Assembly (NCBI RefSeq): GCF_963583255.1
Contig: NC_084816.1
Span: forward strand, 10,837,100 to 10,901,099
Origin: Pyrus communis
Taxonomy: Eukaryota > Streptophyta > Magnoliopsida > Rosales > Rosaceae
Direction: 5' to 3'
DNA: 64,000 nt
Below the pieces are notes generated by a model. It made no database searches. It had not been told where the DNA came from and was given only the letters and a program-made list of their open reading frames with translations. The translations under genes and the position numbers were made by a program. Positions 12,257 through 22,306 of the stretch are shown here, one piece after another. Every line of letters begins with the position of its first letter. The stretch's first letter is position 1.

Positions 12257-12379
12257 AGCATCCTCCATTGTGGTACACCATCCTTGCATGGACGATAAAC
12301 CATATCTGACACAACCATTCTCCCTATCTTTGAAGAACTTTTCAGTTTTAGGAGTGCTCAGATTGTTCCCATTTCGAAT
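12257..12379 (-). pseudogene. First coding exon of a protein phosphatase 2C, frameshifted fragment
   Basis: Minus-strand translation contains LSTPKTEK then [10 protein letters not shown] followed by TTMEDA, the start of the plant PP2C catalytic domain (families related to Arabidopsis PP2C60 read LSSMQGWRATMEDAH). The block is flanked by an acceptor (TTTCAG, ending at 12380) and a donor (GTGAGT, from 12256). The ATG at 12372-12370 is out of frame with the rest: after ATGGGAACA the frame reaches TGA at once, consistent with loss of one base relative to a normal start exon. The conserved Arg of GWRATMED is Cys. No downstream PP2C exons follow on the minus strand. PP2Cs dephosphorylate Ser/Thr in signalling; this copy cannot encode one. 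Confidence 0.75.
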
Positions 12380-15378
12380 CTGAAATTAAATAAGAACTCA
12401 ATCAAAAACTTTAATCCTACAATTCAATGATGAAAGACTAAAGTAGCCAGAAACCAAAAGATCTTAGTGACAACTTGTATGGACGTTACAAAAATGCAGG
12501 ATGCGAAACACATTAAAACTTCTAGAAACTCGAAGTTATCGCTATTTGGTTATGAAGATGGATATGTATCACCAGGAAACCAAAAAAATGGCAAGGATTT
12601 GCCAAAATTTGTAAATCTAACACAGATGCATCAACTCCTTTTCCTCTGTTAGTCTATTATCATCTCACATGCCACACTATTCGAGACTGGATCAATTCAA
12701 CCACAGCCAAACTGCTAGTATTAAACTTAACTAAGTACCGATCAAATAATCTGAACAACGATTTGGAAAATTAAGAAAACAACAAAGAAAGAAAGCAACA
12801 AAAAAAAAACATATAAAATGCTTAATAACAGTCGATAAAGAATCAAGAACACTGGGTTAAACCAGAATCACAGAAACGGCAAGAGATCTTTGAACAATAA
12901 CAGTATTGCACAAGCAAAGTAAAATAAAAAAAATAAAAGTAAAAAATAAAAAATAAAAAATAAAACTGTTGGACCTCTGGACAATCAAAGGTCACAGAGA
13001 CAACCAAGAATGAGAAACAAAGCATAGAGCAAAGGAATGATATAGGCCGAAAAAACCAAACAACCAATTGAAAAATGATAAAACTGTGCTGTTTTAAACG
13101 GAAAGCATGGGGAAACAACGCATCGAAGTTCAGGACATACCAAAGCCTTGATTCAAACATCATGCCTCAGAACCCTTAGATGAAAGGCAGCAGTAAGAGC
13201 AGATTACGATGTTGTGATGAGACCTCGAGCTAAATTGGAAAAAATTAGCGAGATTGAGAGTAAGAATTTGAAGCCCAAACAAACACACACAGTAACAGTA
13301 ACTCAAACTGTGACGGTGCAATGGACTCAATCTATGACAGTGCACCAATCAAAGTGTTAAGTCTCAGAACATCACTTTTCACTTTATCCCCTACATTTGA
13401 CCAAAGATAAACGCACAAATTCCCAAACAAAGCAAAGAAATTGAAATTGTGTCATGAAAAAAACTAACTACCGAGTCATATTGAGACATCTTTGCTCGGT
13501 GCTTGGCAATGCTCTAACCCGCAATGGGGTTTTAAATAAATCTATCCAATTATGATGATCCACCGGTAGCTAACGACCAGTCATTTATAATTGATAATGA
13601 TCTCAATTAGCATCCGGATAAAGCCGTTAAAATGAGTTCTCAAATCAGTCATCTCACAGTATATTCGCTCACATACATTTTTTTTTCTCATTGAATCAGC
13701 CTAAATATAATTAAGCCAACTGAGAAAAATTTTACTCCTTATATTTGAGGGTATCGAACCCTGTACTTAATCTATTCTCTTTATCATTTTATACTCGAAT
13801 AAGCTGAAGAGGGAACAAAGATGCTGCCAAGACAACTCATGAAGAACTAAAAACAAATGAACACAATTATCACTGAACAAAAAAATCGATAAAGCCACAG
13901 AAAAGCACAACGATTCAACCAAAACAGCAACCATTAGTGGAAAACAAAAAAAAGATTCTCTAAAAAAATTGTCTAAAACATAAGCACACATGAAAAAACG
14001 CAGGATTACCCTCACAATAACAAACAACTTGAAAGATGCAGAAAAGTTAAACAGAAAACAAAGATTCTCCCATGATAACTGATTAAGCATCAAAAACACA
14101 CGAACGCAATCAGCTGCGCTCATCTATTATTAAAAGGCTACTCATTTTCCTAAACACGTACGTTGTGATTTTTCTTGAAATATTTCTGGATCGCTGAGAG
14201 AGTGTACTTACCAACAGCACTCATTAAAGCACTTCGGGGTGGATGAAAGAGTCCACTCCCAGAAAAACCTAAAGAAAACAACAACCAGCCAAAGCAACCG
14301 ACCTTTGAACAATAATTTGGAAAATTGAAAACGCAAAAAAGAAAGAAAGCAACTGACAAAAAGGTAATAAGCCTCAATGAGTTTTAAACAAAAATGCATT
14401 TGGACTTAGTTTTTAAAAAATGCCTGCATAAACACCGCCACTGAGCCACTCAACACTACAATTTTCTTTTCCTTTTCCCCCATTTTTCTCAGCCACCAAC
14501 CAAAAGGTAAGCCTCAAAATGTCAATTTTCATTTCCTTTCCTACACTTGCCCTAACCATCCCTAAACTAACAGTTTGGAGAAGGAAAAGGATTGAACCCA
14601 TTACCAAAACAGAACCCTAAACCCTAATTATTAAATCAAAATTGTTTAACACTCATCAAAATAATCCTAGGTTCTTTTGATAAAATAAAAAATAAAAAAA
14701 AAAAAGCATCAGAGAAATGGAAGAAGCCTACAATCACATCCCAATCACAAAATGGCCAAAAAAAAAAATATATTCGTAACCAAACCAGCCCTAAATAAAT
14801 CAAAAGCAGCAATCTAACCAAACCAGTAGCCATGAAAAGCAATAAACAATGGACTGTCCCAAATAAAACCTCCAAAACATAAGCACAGATAAAAAAACAT
14901 GCAAGATCACCACTACAATAACAAACAATAGGAACATGAACAAAAATGGGCAAAACACGTATGGTGCAATTTTGCAGTGGGACTGTAAAAATCAAAGAGC
15001 AGCAAAGAAGGAAGAAAAAGAGAAATTAAGAGCAAGGTAGCAACCAAAAATACAAAAGTCAGTTAACAAATAGAAATCAGGAAAAATATCTCCTAGCTCT
15101 CCTAATTTCATAATCTAACAACATTTCTTGTACTTCCAACCAAAAGGTGGACAACTGAACCAGAACCGAACAGTGAATAAACCATAAAAAAAATAAAAAA
15201 ATAAAGGATCCTGTCCAGTTACAATCAGAAGATGAGCAGTCAAAGAGGGACACAAAAAATTTACAATAATTTGCTGCTTGGGCATGATATATATGTTGTA
15301 ATCAATTCACTCAATCAACATCTCCAATGATGATATGTTGTCAGAGAATCTTGAAATGCTCATGCACTTTCTTTGCAG
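12380..15378. repeat. AT-rich stretch with diverged internal duplications
   Basis: Several blocks recur in diverged form: 13905-14040 resembles 14805-14945 (both contain AACATAAGCACA(C/G)AT and ACAATAACAAACAA), and 12750-12830 resembles 14310-14400 (TTTGGAAAATT ... AAGAAAGAAAGCAAC). An (AAAAAT)n-like tract lies at 12915-12965. No supported coding frame. On the minus strand this would be 5' of the PP2C fragment. Confidence 0.5.
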
Positions 15379-15885
15379 GGAATTGATTATTTGAAGTATG
15401 ATAACTAGAATTTCTGTGGTGATACAGCACAAACTTTCCTGCCTTCACTTAATTCTCCCAGGATAAGGTCTCCATATGATATACATATTGATAAACATTT
15501 CAACTCTTCTTGTAGGTACCCTGTAACGACCCAAGCTCTGATGAAAGCAGGTCATCCCATATTCTTTTCTCTTTGTGAATGGTAACGGTCCTGTTTGCCT
15601 AAACTGAAAAACCATGTATTTTTTTATTTCCTTAGTAAGAGGCTTAATTTGTAGTTTTGTATTTTATTTCGTTTTTTAGGGAAGATATGCACCCTGCTCA
15701 ATGGGGTGCTAAAGAAGGAAATAGCTGCAGATCTGCTAATGACATTTCTGATACATGGGAAAGGTAGAAACATGCATGTGCTTCCATTAACTCTCAAATT
15801 GGTCTCATGTTTTTGGGGTCTCACATATAATCCCGTTTTCTGGCATTTTGGTTGGCAGAATGCTCTCTAGAGCAGACATGAATGC
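15379..15885 (+). pseudogene. Alpha-galactosidase gene fragment with introns retained
   Basis: Four consecutive exon pieces of a plant GH27 alpha-galactosidase (hydrolysis of terminal alpha-galactosyl residues of galactolipids and raffinose-type sugars) can be read. At 15379-15405 is GIDYLKYDN, containing the nucleophile Asp of YLKYD. At 15516-15581 is RYPVTTQALMKAG then FFSLCEW. At 15680-15763 is [15 protein letters not shown] then ANDISDTWE. From 15859 is MLSRADMNA, containing the family RADMN motif. The inner borders are AG..GT and phases join for the last three pieces. The first piece runs into TAG at 15406 where the family has Cys-Asn. Trp of NSWR is Cys. The N-terminal and C-terminal thirds are absent. 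Retained introns show a DNA-level copy, not a processed pseudogene. Confidence 0.85.
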
Positions 15886-16246
15886 AGGAAGGCATCTATT
15901 AAGGAAACAAAAATGTTCAAAATTTTCAACACTAAATTAAGATTGGACACTACTACCTAAAGACCAACTGAAAATGGAGACTGCCACTCGTTGAATGTGG
16001 TAACTTAGTAAAGTTTCTGAACTCAAATTAACCACTGGTTAATACGAGTACATTTTGTCATAATTGAACCTAAGTGTCATAATTGATCATCAGACAAAAT
16101 CTAAGTGCCATAGTTGAAAAATCTTGGGATTCAAAGCTATGGCGCCAACAGTACCACCACACCCAAATATATGAATAGAAATATAGTGACTGTAGGCTAA
16201 CTAAGAAACCCAGGCTTGAACATAAACCAGGGCATAAGACACTTAC
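15886..16246. other. Spacer, nothing recognised
   Basis: AT-rich; no continuation of the alpha-galactosidase frame was found beyond about 15885. Confidence 0.5.
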
Positions 16247-16323
16247 CAAACTTTTCAAATAACTCAATTGTTCACTTAACTTGACAACTTCTTCCTGCAA
16301 TTGATTTCTTCCTAGGTGCAGTA
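16247..16323 (-). other. Orphan exon-like block, coiled-coil type
   Basis: On the minus strand, an acceptor (TTCTTCAG) precedes 16323 and a donor (GTAAGTG) follows 16247. One frame is open across the 77-nt block and gives a heptad-like helix with QLQEEVVKLSEQLSYLKSL. The composition is coding-like and unlike the surrounding AT-rich sequence. The phases do not allow direct joining to the other orphan block at 17599-17701. I do not recognise the protein; it could be a captured or relic exon. Confidence 0.4.
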
Positions 16324-16628
16324 CTGAAGAACACGTTTAAAAGTTTCTTTAGATGTCCTTGATATAATGTTCTTCAGATGTTAAAGAAAAATAACTACCT
16401 AATGACCAATTAGGGGAGCAAAATTTCTGTGATTATTTTTATTTTGTAACATACATAGTCTTTGATAAGCATTCTTGTAAGGTCGATTACATTTGTAAGT
16501 ATAACTGAACCTCAAATTGTCAGTCATGTAGAAACTGAAATTCAAGAAACAAAATCTCAAAGAATCTACAAAACTGTAGACTCTAACTGTCCTATTATTG
16601 GAAAACAAAAAAAATAAAAAATAAAAAC

Positions 16629-16653
16629 TATATATATATATATATATATATAT
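16629..16653. repeat. (TA)n microsatellite
   Basis: About twelve uninterrupted TA units. Confidence 0.9.
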
Positions 16654-17598
16654 CAACCCCATACATATAGATAAATGGCTGAAAACACAGGACAACACTT
16701 TGCGCTAAACTTCACTATGTTGTGTTTACTAATTTCGTTCAAATTCAAATCACACAACAAAAACTTGTTAATAATAATTAACAGACAATGCCAGCAACCT
16801 AACAACAAAACTAACAGCACACTAAACAGAAGCTAACAATTGAAACGGAATAAGAAGAGCTTAAAGCTCTATTAAAATCCTGCGCAAAAAAATTCAAGCG
16901 GCCTCAGATGGTCTCCTAAATTCATTGCTAAAAACAAAATATAATAAAAACATTTAAAAAAATAAGGTCAAAAATGAACCAACAGGACCTCTTGCATTCA
17001 AATTTTTGAACCAAAAGTCAAATAATTTCAACAAAAAATTGATATTTTCGATTTCCAATTTCATATCCTTTCAAGAAAAGATAAAAAAACTAAATTTTTA
17101 ACATTCCCAAAAACTGAAAATTCAATCTTTGGAGAAATCCATGAGAGTATGCAGTTGTATCAGTCAAAATATATTCCTTACCTCAACTAATTGGATTAAC
17201 GAGCAGAGCTAATTATTATGTAATTACACATCTAGAGCTATCAGCTATAGCGAATCTTTGACAAACACAGAGCAAGAAGAAGCCACAATTGCACTTAATT
17301 GTACTTAATTTGCTTAAAGCAAAACCACAGAGCAAATTCCAATAAACTAAATTTTTTAGGCAGGATTAATATGCACATCTCTACCAGTAAATAGTTCCCC
17401 TAAATTGATTTTTACTCAACATTTCACAGTATTAACGTAAATATAAGAAAACATAACAACCATCCTTAATAAAAAACAGAGCATAACTCCAATGTCATGT
17501 ATGTCACAACGCAGAATTTGCCCAACTGAATGTGTTTCTAGTTGATTATATAACAAAACTAAATAAAACTATGAACTATATGAAGACAAAATACACAC

Positions 17599-17701
17599 CT
17601 GGGATACCGGTCTAACAAAATCCCAGCATAAGGAGGCACATGGAAGTACTCAACGACTGTTGCACTGCCTAGCTGCTGAAACTCTTTTGGACCAAAGGAC
17701 C
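17599..17701 (-). other. Orphan exon-like block of unknown protein
   Basis: On the minus strand, CTGCAG precedes 17701 and GTGTGT follows 17599. The 103-nt block is open in one frame and reads FGPKEFQQLGSATVVEYF then HVPPYAGILLDRYPR, with balanced amino-acid usage. It looks like an internal exon of a conserved protein that I cannot name. Neighbouring sequence shows no obvious partner exons. Confidence 0.4.
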
Positions 17702-20034
17702 CTGCAGATTACTCATGAGCAAAGATATCATGGTGTGTGTGCAGGATAATTCACACCAATAAAACTACAATTATAAATTTCACTCTGAAACTTGATCTGC
17801 TTTCGTTGCAATAGAATCCAAGATTGTACATGTTATTCCTAAAAACAAAAGCAAAATTCCACATCAAGCAGCAGGTATATAAATGCTCTTCTTTGTAGAT
17901 TCACCAATTAGCTCTGTGCTAACTCACACACAACATGCATATATAATGAATCACTTTCTTTTTAGCAAACAAAAAGAATATCACATGTTACGTGTAATAA
18001 GAGGTCCAACACCGATTAATATTTAGCAGAAACGTAAAGGCTGTTCATGTAAATTAAAGAGTTATGAATTAATTATCAAATATAGTTATGACCAAGCCCC
18101 CCTCTTTAATTTTATGATTTATTATGTTATTTTTTTCCATGATAATGAGATGCTCTCGTAGAAATTAGGGTCCACAAATTAGTTTAATAGTAAAAAAGAA
18201 TAAACTAACTCACACTGATAACAGTAAACTTTCAAAAGTGCTTTGTGTGTAAAATATGTGCACCAAGTGAACATCGACGCAGCTACCAGTCAACCGAGCA
18301 GACCCTATGGAGAGAAGACCGGGTTCATAAGGAAGATCATTACAAAGATGCCACCGAACCTGTGCAGACTAACAAACTAAAAGGTTGTTGACATCAATGT
18401 AGCCGTATAAGTTTTAGGTCAACATTTTGCTGTGTTAACTTTTGATCGAATAGCCAGTTGCTTGATATAATTTCTGTATGTGAGTTGTTTGCTTTTATGC
18501 TTTGATTAAATCAACCAAATTAGATAGTGCTGCATTTCCAGAGGACCTCTCAAGATTCCACATCACAACTAAATTACACATATTCGATGCCGATGGCAAT
18601 ACACTTGTTCATAACATAGAGGAAAAACTGAAGGAGGGTTGATCTATTTTATTTAACTTTCTAGAATTGTGGAGTAGTGGTTTCTGAAGCTAACCATATA
18701 AGAAAATATGATTGGACAGAGTTGCATTCAAATTGAGAAACGGAACATAAGTCAGGAAACTGAATTTGTAAGGAGCTCAAAGACATTTCGATTTGGTCAT
18801 TTACATACAGCAATAGTAATAATTACAGAAAACTATACCATCTTGCTTCTTTCAGCTCCTAACAGGTGCTGAAATAGCACTTGGTTCGCGATTTTCTTCC
18901 CTTTCCCTGCTTCAGACAAACATCAAAACCCACAACCAAGTTCACCAAAAATGCACAGAAAAAATACCACTACCAAACTCACAAATTTAATCGAAGTATT
19001 CTAAAAACTCTAGAAAATAAATACTAAATCTCAGATAAAAAAGTCAAAAAATAAAAAAATAAAAAAACCCCATAGGCTAAATGAAGAACCCTCCAAAGCT
19101 CAGAAATTTAAACGAATTTTTTTACAAAATCATGAAAAATTCACTAAACAGTGGCAGGACAAGGTTGTGCAGATGCAGAGAGAAAGATGTACAGCTTGAA
19201 GCTAGATTTGCAAGGGTGACAAGGACTGAGTTTGACCCGCTGAGTCTGGGATCGGACCTATTCACCCCCACTCCTCCCTCTTTCTCTGCCTGTCTCTCTT
19301 TCTCCCTGTCACCTTTACCCTCACCGAATCCCACACCCATCCCTCAATCTCACCGACAGCAACCACCCTCTCCCAAATCGGAATGACAATGGATGCGTCA
19401 ATGGACATCAGCCTACCCCTCAAATCCCCACTCCTCCCTCTCCCACTGTCTGTCCATCTCGATCCCAGAGCGGCATGGTCTCCCATCACCGAACGAGCAA
19501 TGAAGAGGTGGTGGCAATTTTGTAAATAAAGCGAAATTCTGACCCAATCAGCCCGCTGGCAAACTCGTAAATAAAGTGAAATTGAGGCAAAATGGGGACT
19601 GGATTGTCTGCCCTCCCACTTCCGATGTTTTCGCGTGCTTTTGTGTCGTCATAGTTAAGTCACGTTAATGTTTTATATTATTTTTTATAAAAATAATAAG
19701 ATAAAAATAAATAATAATATAAGATGTTGATGTGATTTAACCGTTACCATATAAACAGAAAAACACGAAAAGATCCCTGAAGTAAGAGGACAGCCAATCT
19801 TGTCCGCAAAATTGCACAGTGCCGTTCTCCCACCTACTTAAGACCAAAGTGAAGTAATTAACATGTGTTGGCAGCCTGCATTTATTATTTTGGTTGTTGG
19901 GAAGTTAACCGACTATTCAAACAAAAAGCGTCGACATTATTGTTTGGCTCGTTGTGATTTTGACCACTCATGTTAAGGTTTATTGTTGATGGTGCACTCT
20001 CTCCTCTTAGCCAAATACAGATACACATCATCGT
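17702..20034. other. Long spacer without a supported gene
   Basis: Mostly AT-rich. The segment 19180-19500 is GC-richer with CT-rich runs on the plus strand and could be the promoter or leader of a former minus-strand gene, but no conserved protein is readable in any frame. Confidence 0.4.
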
Positions 20035-20545
20035 CCACATGTTTTTACTCTTAGCATCAAATGCGAATATACATACAGTTAGGATTGATACACATCCTTG
20101 CCCACATGTTTTTACACACCCTCGCCCACATGTTTTTACTCTTATCATCAAATTCGAATATACATACAATTATGATTGATACACACCTTCGTCCACATGT
20201 TTTCATATTTTTACTCTTATCATCAAATTCTAATATACATACAATCATCAAATTCGAATATACATACAATTATGATTGATACACACCCTCGCCCACATGT
20301 TTTCATGTTTTTACTCTTATCATCAAATTCGAATATACATACAATTATGATTGATACACACCCTCGCCCACATGTTTTTACTCTTATCATCATCAAATGC
20401 AAATATATATACAGTTAGGATTGATACACACCCTCGCCCACATGGTTTTACTCTTATCATCAAATGCGAATATATACAGTTAGGATTGATACACGCCCTC
20501 GCCCACATGTTTTTACTCTTATCATCAAATGCGAATATATATACC
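20035..20545 (+). repeat. Minisatellite, unit about 65-75 bp, roughly eight copies
   Basis: A unit containing TTTTACTCTTATCATCAAAT, then a (G/T)CGAATATA-type block, then ATTGATACACACCCTCGCCC recurs from about 20035 to 20545. Copies differ by short insertions (an extra TTTTCATG, a repeated ATCATCAAAT) and by GTTAGGATT versus ATTATGATT. Confidence 0.9.
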
Positions 20546-20570
20546 GTTAGGATTTGGAGAAATTTTTTAA

Positions 20571-20724
20571 GAAAAACTAATAAAAAAAGTTTAAAAAGTT
20601 TGAGTTTTAATGACAAAGATAAAATAAAAGGTAAAGTGAATAATACCATGATTGACTTTTTAGTATAAAAATGTGGTTTTTCGTTAAAGTGAACAATACC
20701 GTGGGTTTTTCGTTAAAACTCCCA
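20571..20724 (+). mobile_element. Dispersed short repeat (MITE-like), copy 1
   Basis: Shares blocks with the copy at 23867-24018: GTTTTAATGA near the left, AAAATAAAAGGT(A/G)AAGTGAATA, CTTTTTAGT(A/G)TAAAAATGTGG, and TTTTTCGTTAAAACTCCC at the right end. I recognise the pattern as a very common repeat of apple-type genomes. Confidence 0.75.
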
Positions 20725-20734
20725 ATTTTTTACA

Positions 20735-20985
20735 CACATTTTGACACACGTTTTTGTGTGGTTCACTTCGTAATGTATTCTAGCGATCCATCTTTTATAT
20801 CTTCTCTCAAATATCATATCTACCAAAAAGTATTCAAATACGAAACCATATAACTATTGGATTAACTTTAGTGTTTCTTTATGGAATAGTATTTTGAATG
20901 ATGAATTGAAATATAGACGGTTTGGATCATTGAAAAAAGTTGTACAATAAGAGCCACAAAAACGTGTGTCAAAATGTATGTTTCA
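20735..20985. mobile_element. MITE with inverted ends
   Basis: The left arm ACATTTTGACACACGTTTTT (from about 20736) pairs with the right arm AAAAACGTGTGTCAAAATGT (20959-20978). The interior is about 200 bp, AT-rich and non-coding. Confidence 0.7.
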
Positions 20986-21080
20986 TTGTAGAACATTGGA
21001 TTAACTTTAGTATTTCTTTGTAGAACAGTATTATTTTCCTTCTTCTTTGCGGAGGAAGACAAAGGCTTCTTTGTAGTTAG

Positions 21081-21470
21081 GGTAAACTGCCAAATATTCT
21101 TCGAACTATCGCAATGTTGCCAATTACCTCCTTAAGCTAATACAAGGCTGCTAATTAATGTCAGAGGCATGTGACATATTTTAGAGTGTTGAACCATCAC
21201 ATGGATGTCAATTATCCCCTCTCCCCGAACTATTTGGACAATAAAATCCTCTCGAATCTTGTTGTTTTCTTGAGTCGAATTCCATGTTAGTCCTTGAAAT
21301 CGTCACACGCCTCACACACTTCACCACTTAACATAATTTTGGATGAAGTTCTCAAATCTAACGACAATAAGGTAATTGATAGTCTCGTACTAGTGAAGGG
21401 GGTAAATCCGCAAGAAAAATAGTTCAAAGTGTAATTGGCGGATGGTGCGGGAGTTATTTGACAGTTTACT
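21081..21470. mobile_element. Short TIR element
   Basis: GGTAAACTGCCAAATA (from 21081) matches the reverse complement of TATTTGACAGTTTACT near 21455-21470 at 14 of 16 positions. The arms also share AATTACCTCC / GGGGGTAAAT-type words further inside. About 390 bp, non-coding. Confidence 0.6.
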
Positions 21471-22001
21471 CATGTAGTTATAGCAGGCCCATCCATCCAT
21501 GTTAAGATACACTGTTTGTCGACAAATGACTGCTCTATCCACTATCCACCCACTTTTACGTATTTATGAGTTTTACAGAAATGTGAGTTATGAAGGAATG
21601 CACACGTCCCCACTTGTTTATCTTACATATCTTCATTAGCTCACCTGCATGAATCTATATATTAATAAAAAATAAAAAAAATAAAAGATTGAAGCAAAGA
21701 TGCCATTGTTTATAAGAACAAAAAAACTGCTGGTAGTCCATGATATTAGTTTAGCAATCACAATGAGCAACACAACTTTCCCGAGCATTACGAGGAAGTC
21801 AATTTGTTTCAACGATCGACAATATATAATTCTGATCGAAATAGTGGGCCTAAATTGGTTGAGAAAATGAATGATGGTCGGTGAGCGGCAACAAGAAGTG
21901 CACGACATGGTCCCGGGCTTAAGAATGAAAAAAGGAAACGAAAACTAAAACTTACACTTCTGGCTAAGGGGATCGTCGGTGTTATTTCCTCTTTTTCATA
22001 C

Positions 22002-22009
22002 TATATAAG
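22002..22009 (+). promoter_or_regulatory. TATA box of the fatty acyl-CoA reductase gene
   Basis: TATATAAG lies about 150 bp upstream of the start codon at 22154, with C/A-rich leader sequence (22080-22150) between them, as usual for plant genes. Confidence 0.55.
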
Positions 22010-22153
22010 TAGCCAAGACTGGCTTCAATCAGTACCCTGAATCCAAGTTATCAGCTATATACTCAAACAAGATATATACATATTCTCTCCATAGCAAAAT
22101 AAGAGGAAAAAAAAACCTAGAAACTTTTCTCTATCCATCCAGTATCCACAGTA

Positions 22154-22240
22154 ATGGAGTTGAAGAGCATTTTAGGATATGTTCGGAACAAGACCATCTT
22201 AGTAACTGGAGCCACTGGCTTCCTTGGAATGGGTACGTAC

Positions 22241-22306
<66 letters not shown>

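Noticed and set aside
19081..19489. Plus- and minus-strand open frames of 75-101 codons
   Set aside because: Pro/Ser-rich or Arg/Gly-rich translations of a CT-rich tract with no recognisable domain; possibly former leader sequence.
19885..20668. Several open frames on both strands with repeated HPRPHVF-type peptides; superficially CRISPR-like spacing
   Set aside because: Produced by the 65-75 bp minisatellite. Repeat units are contiguous with no unique spacers, and CRISPR is not expected in a plant nucleus.
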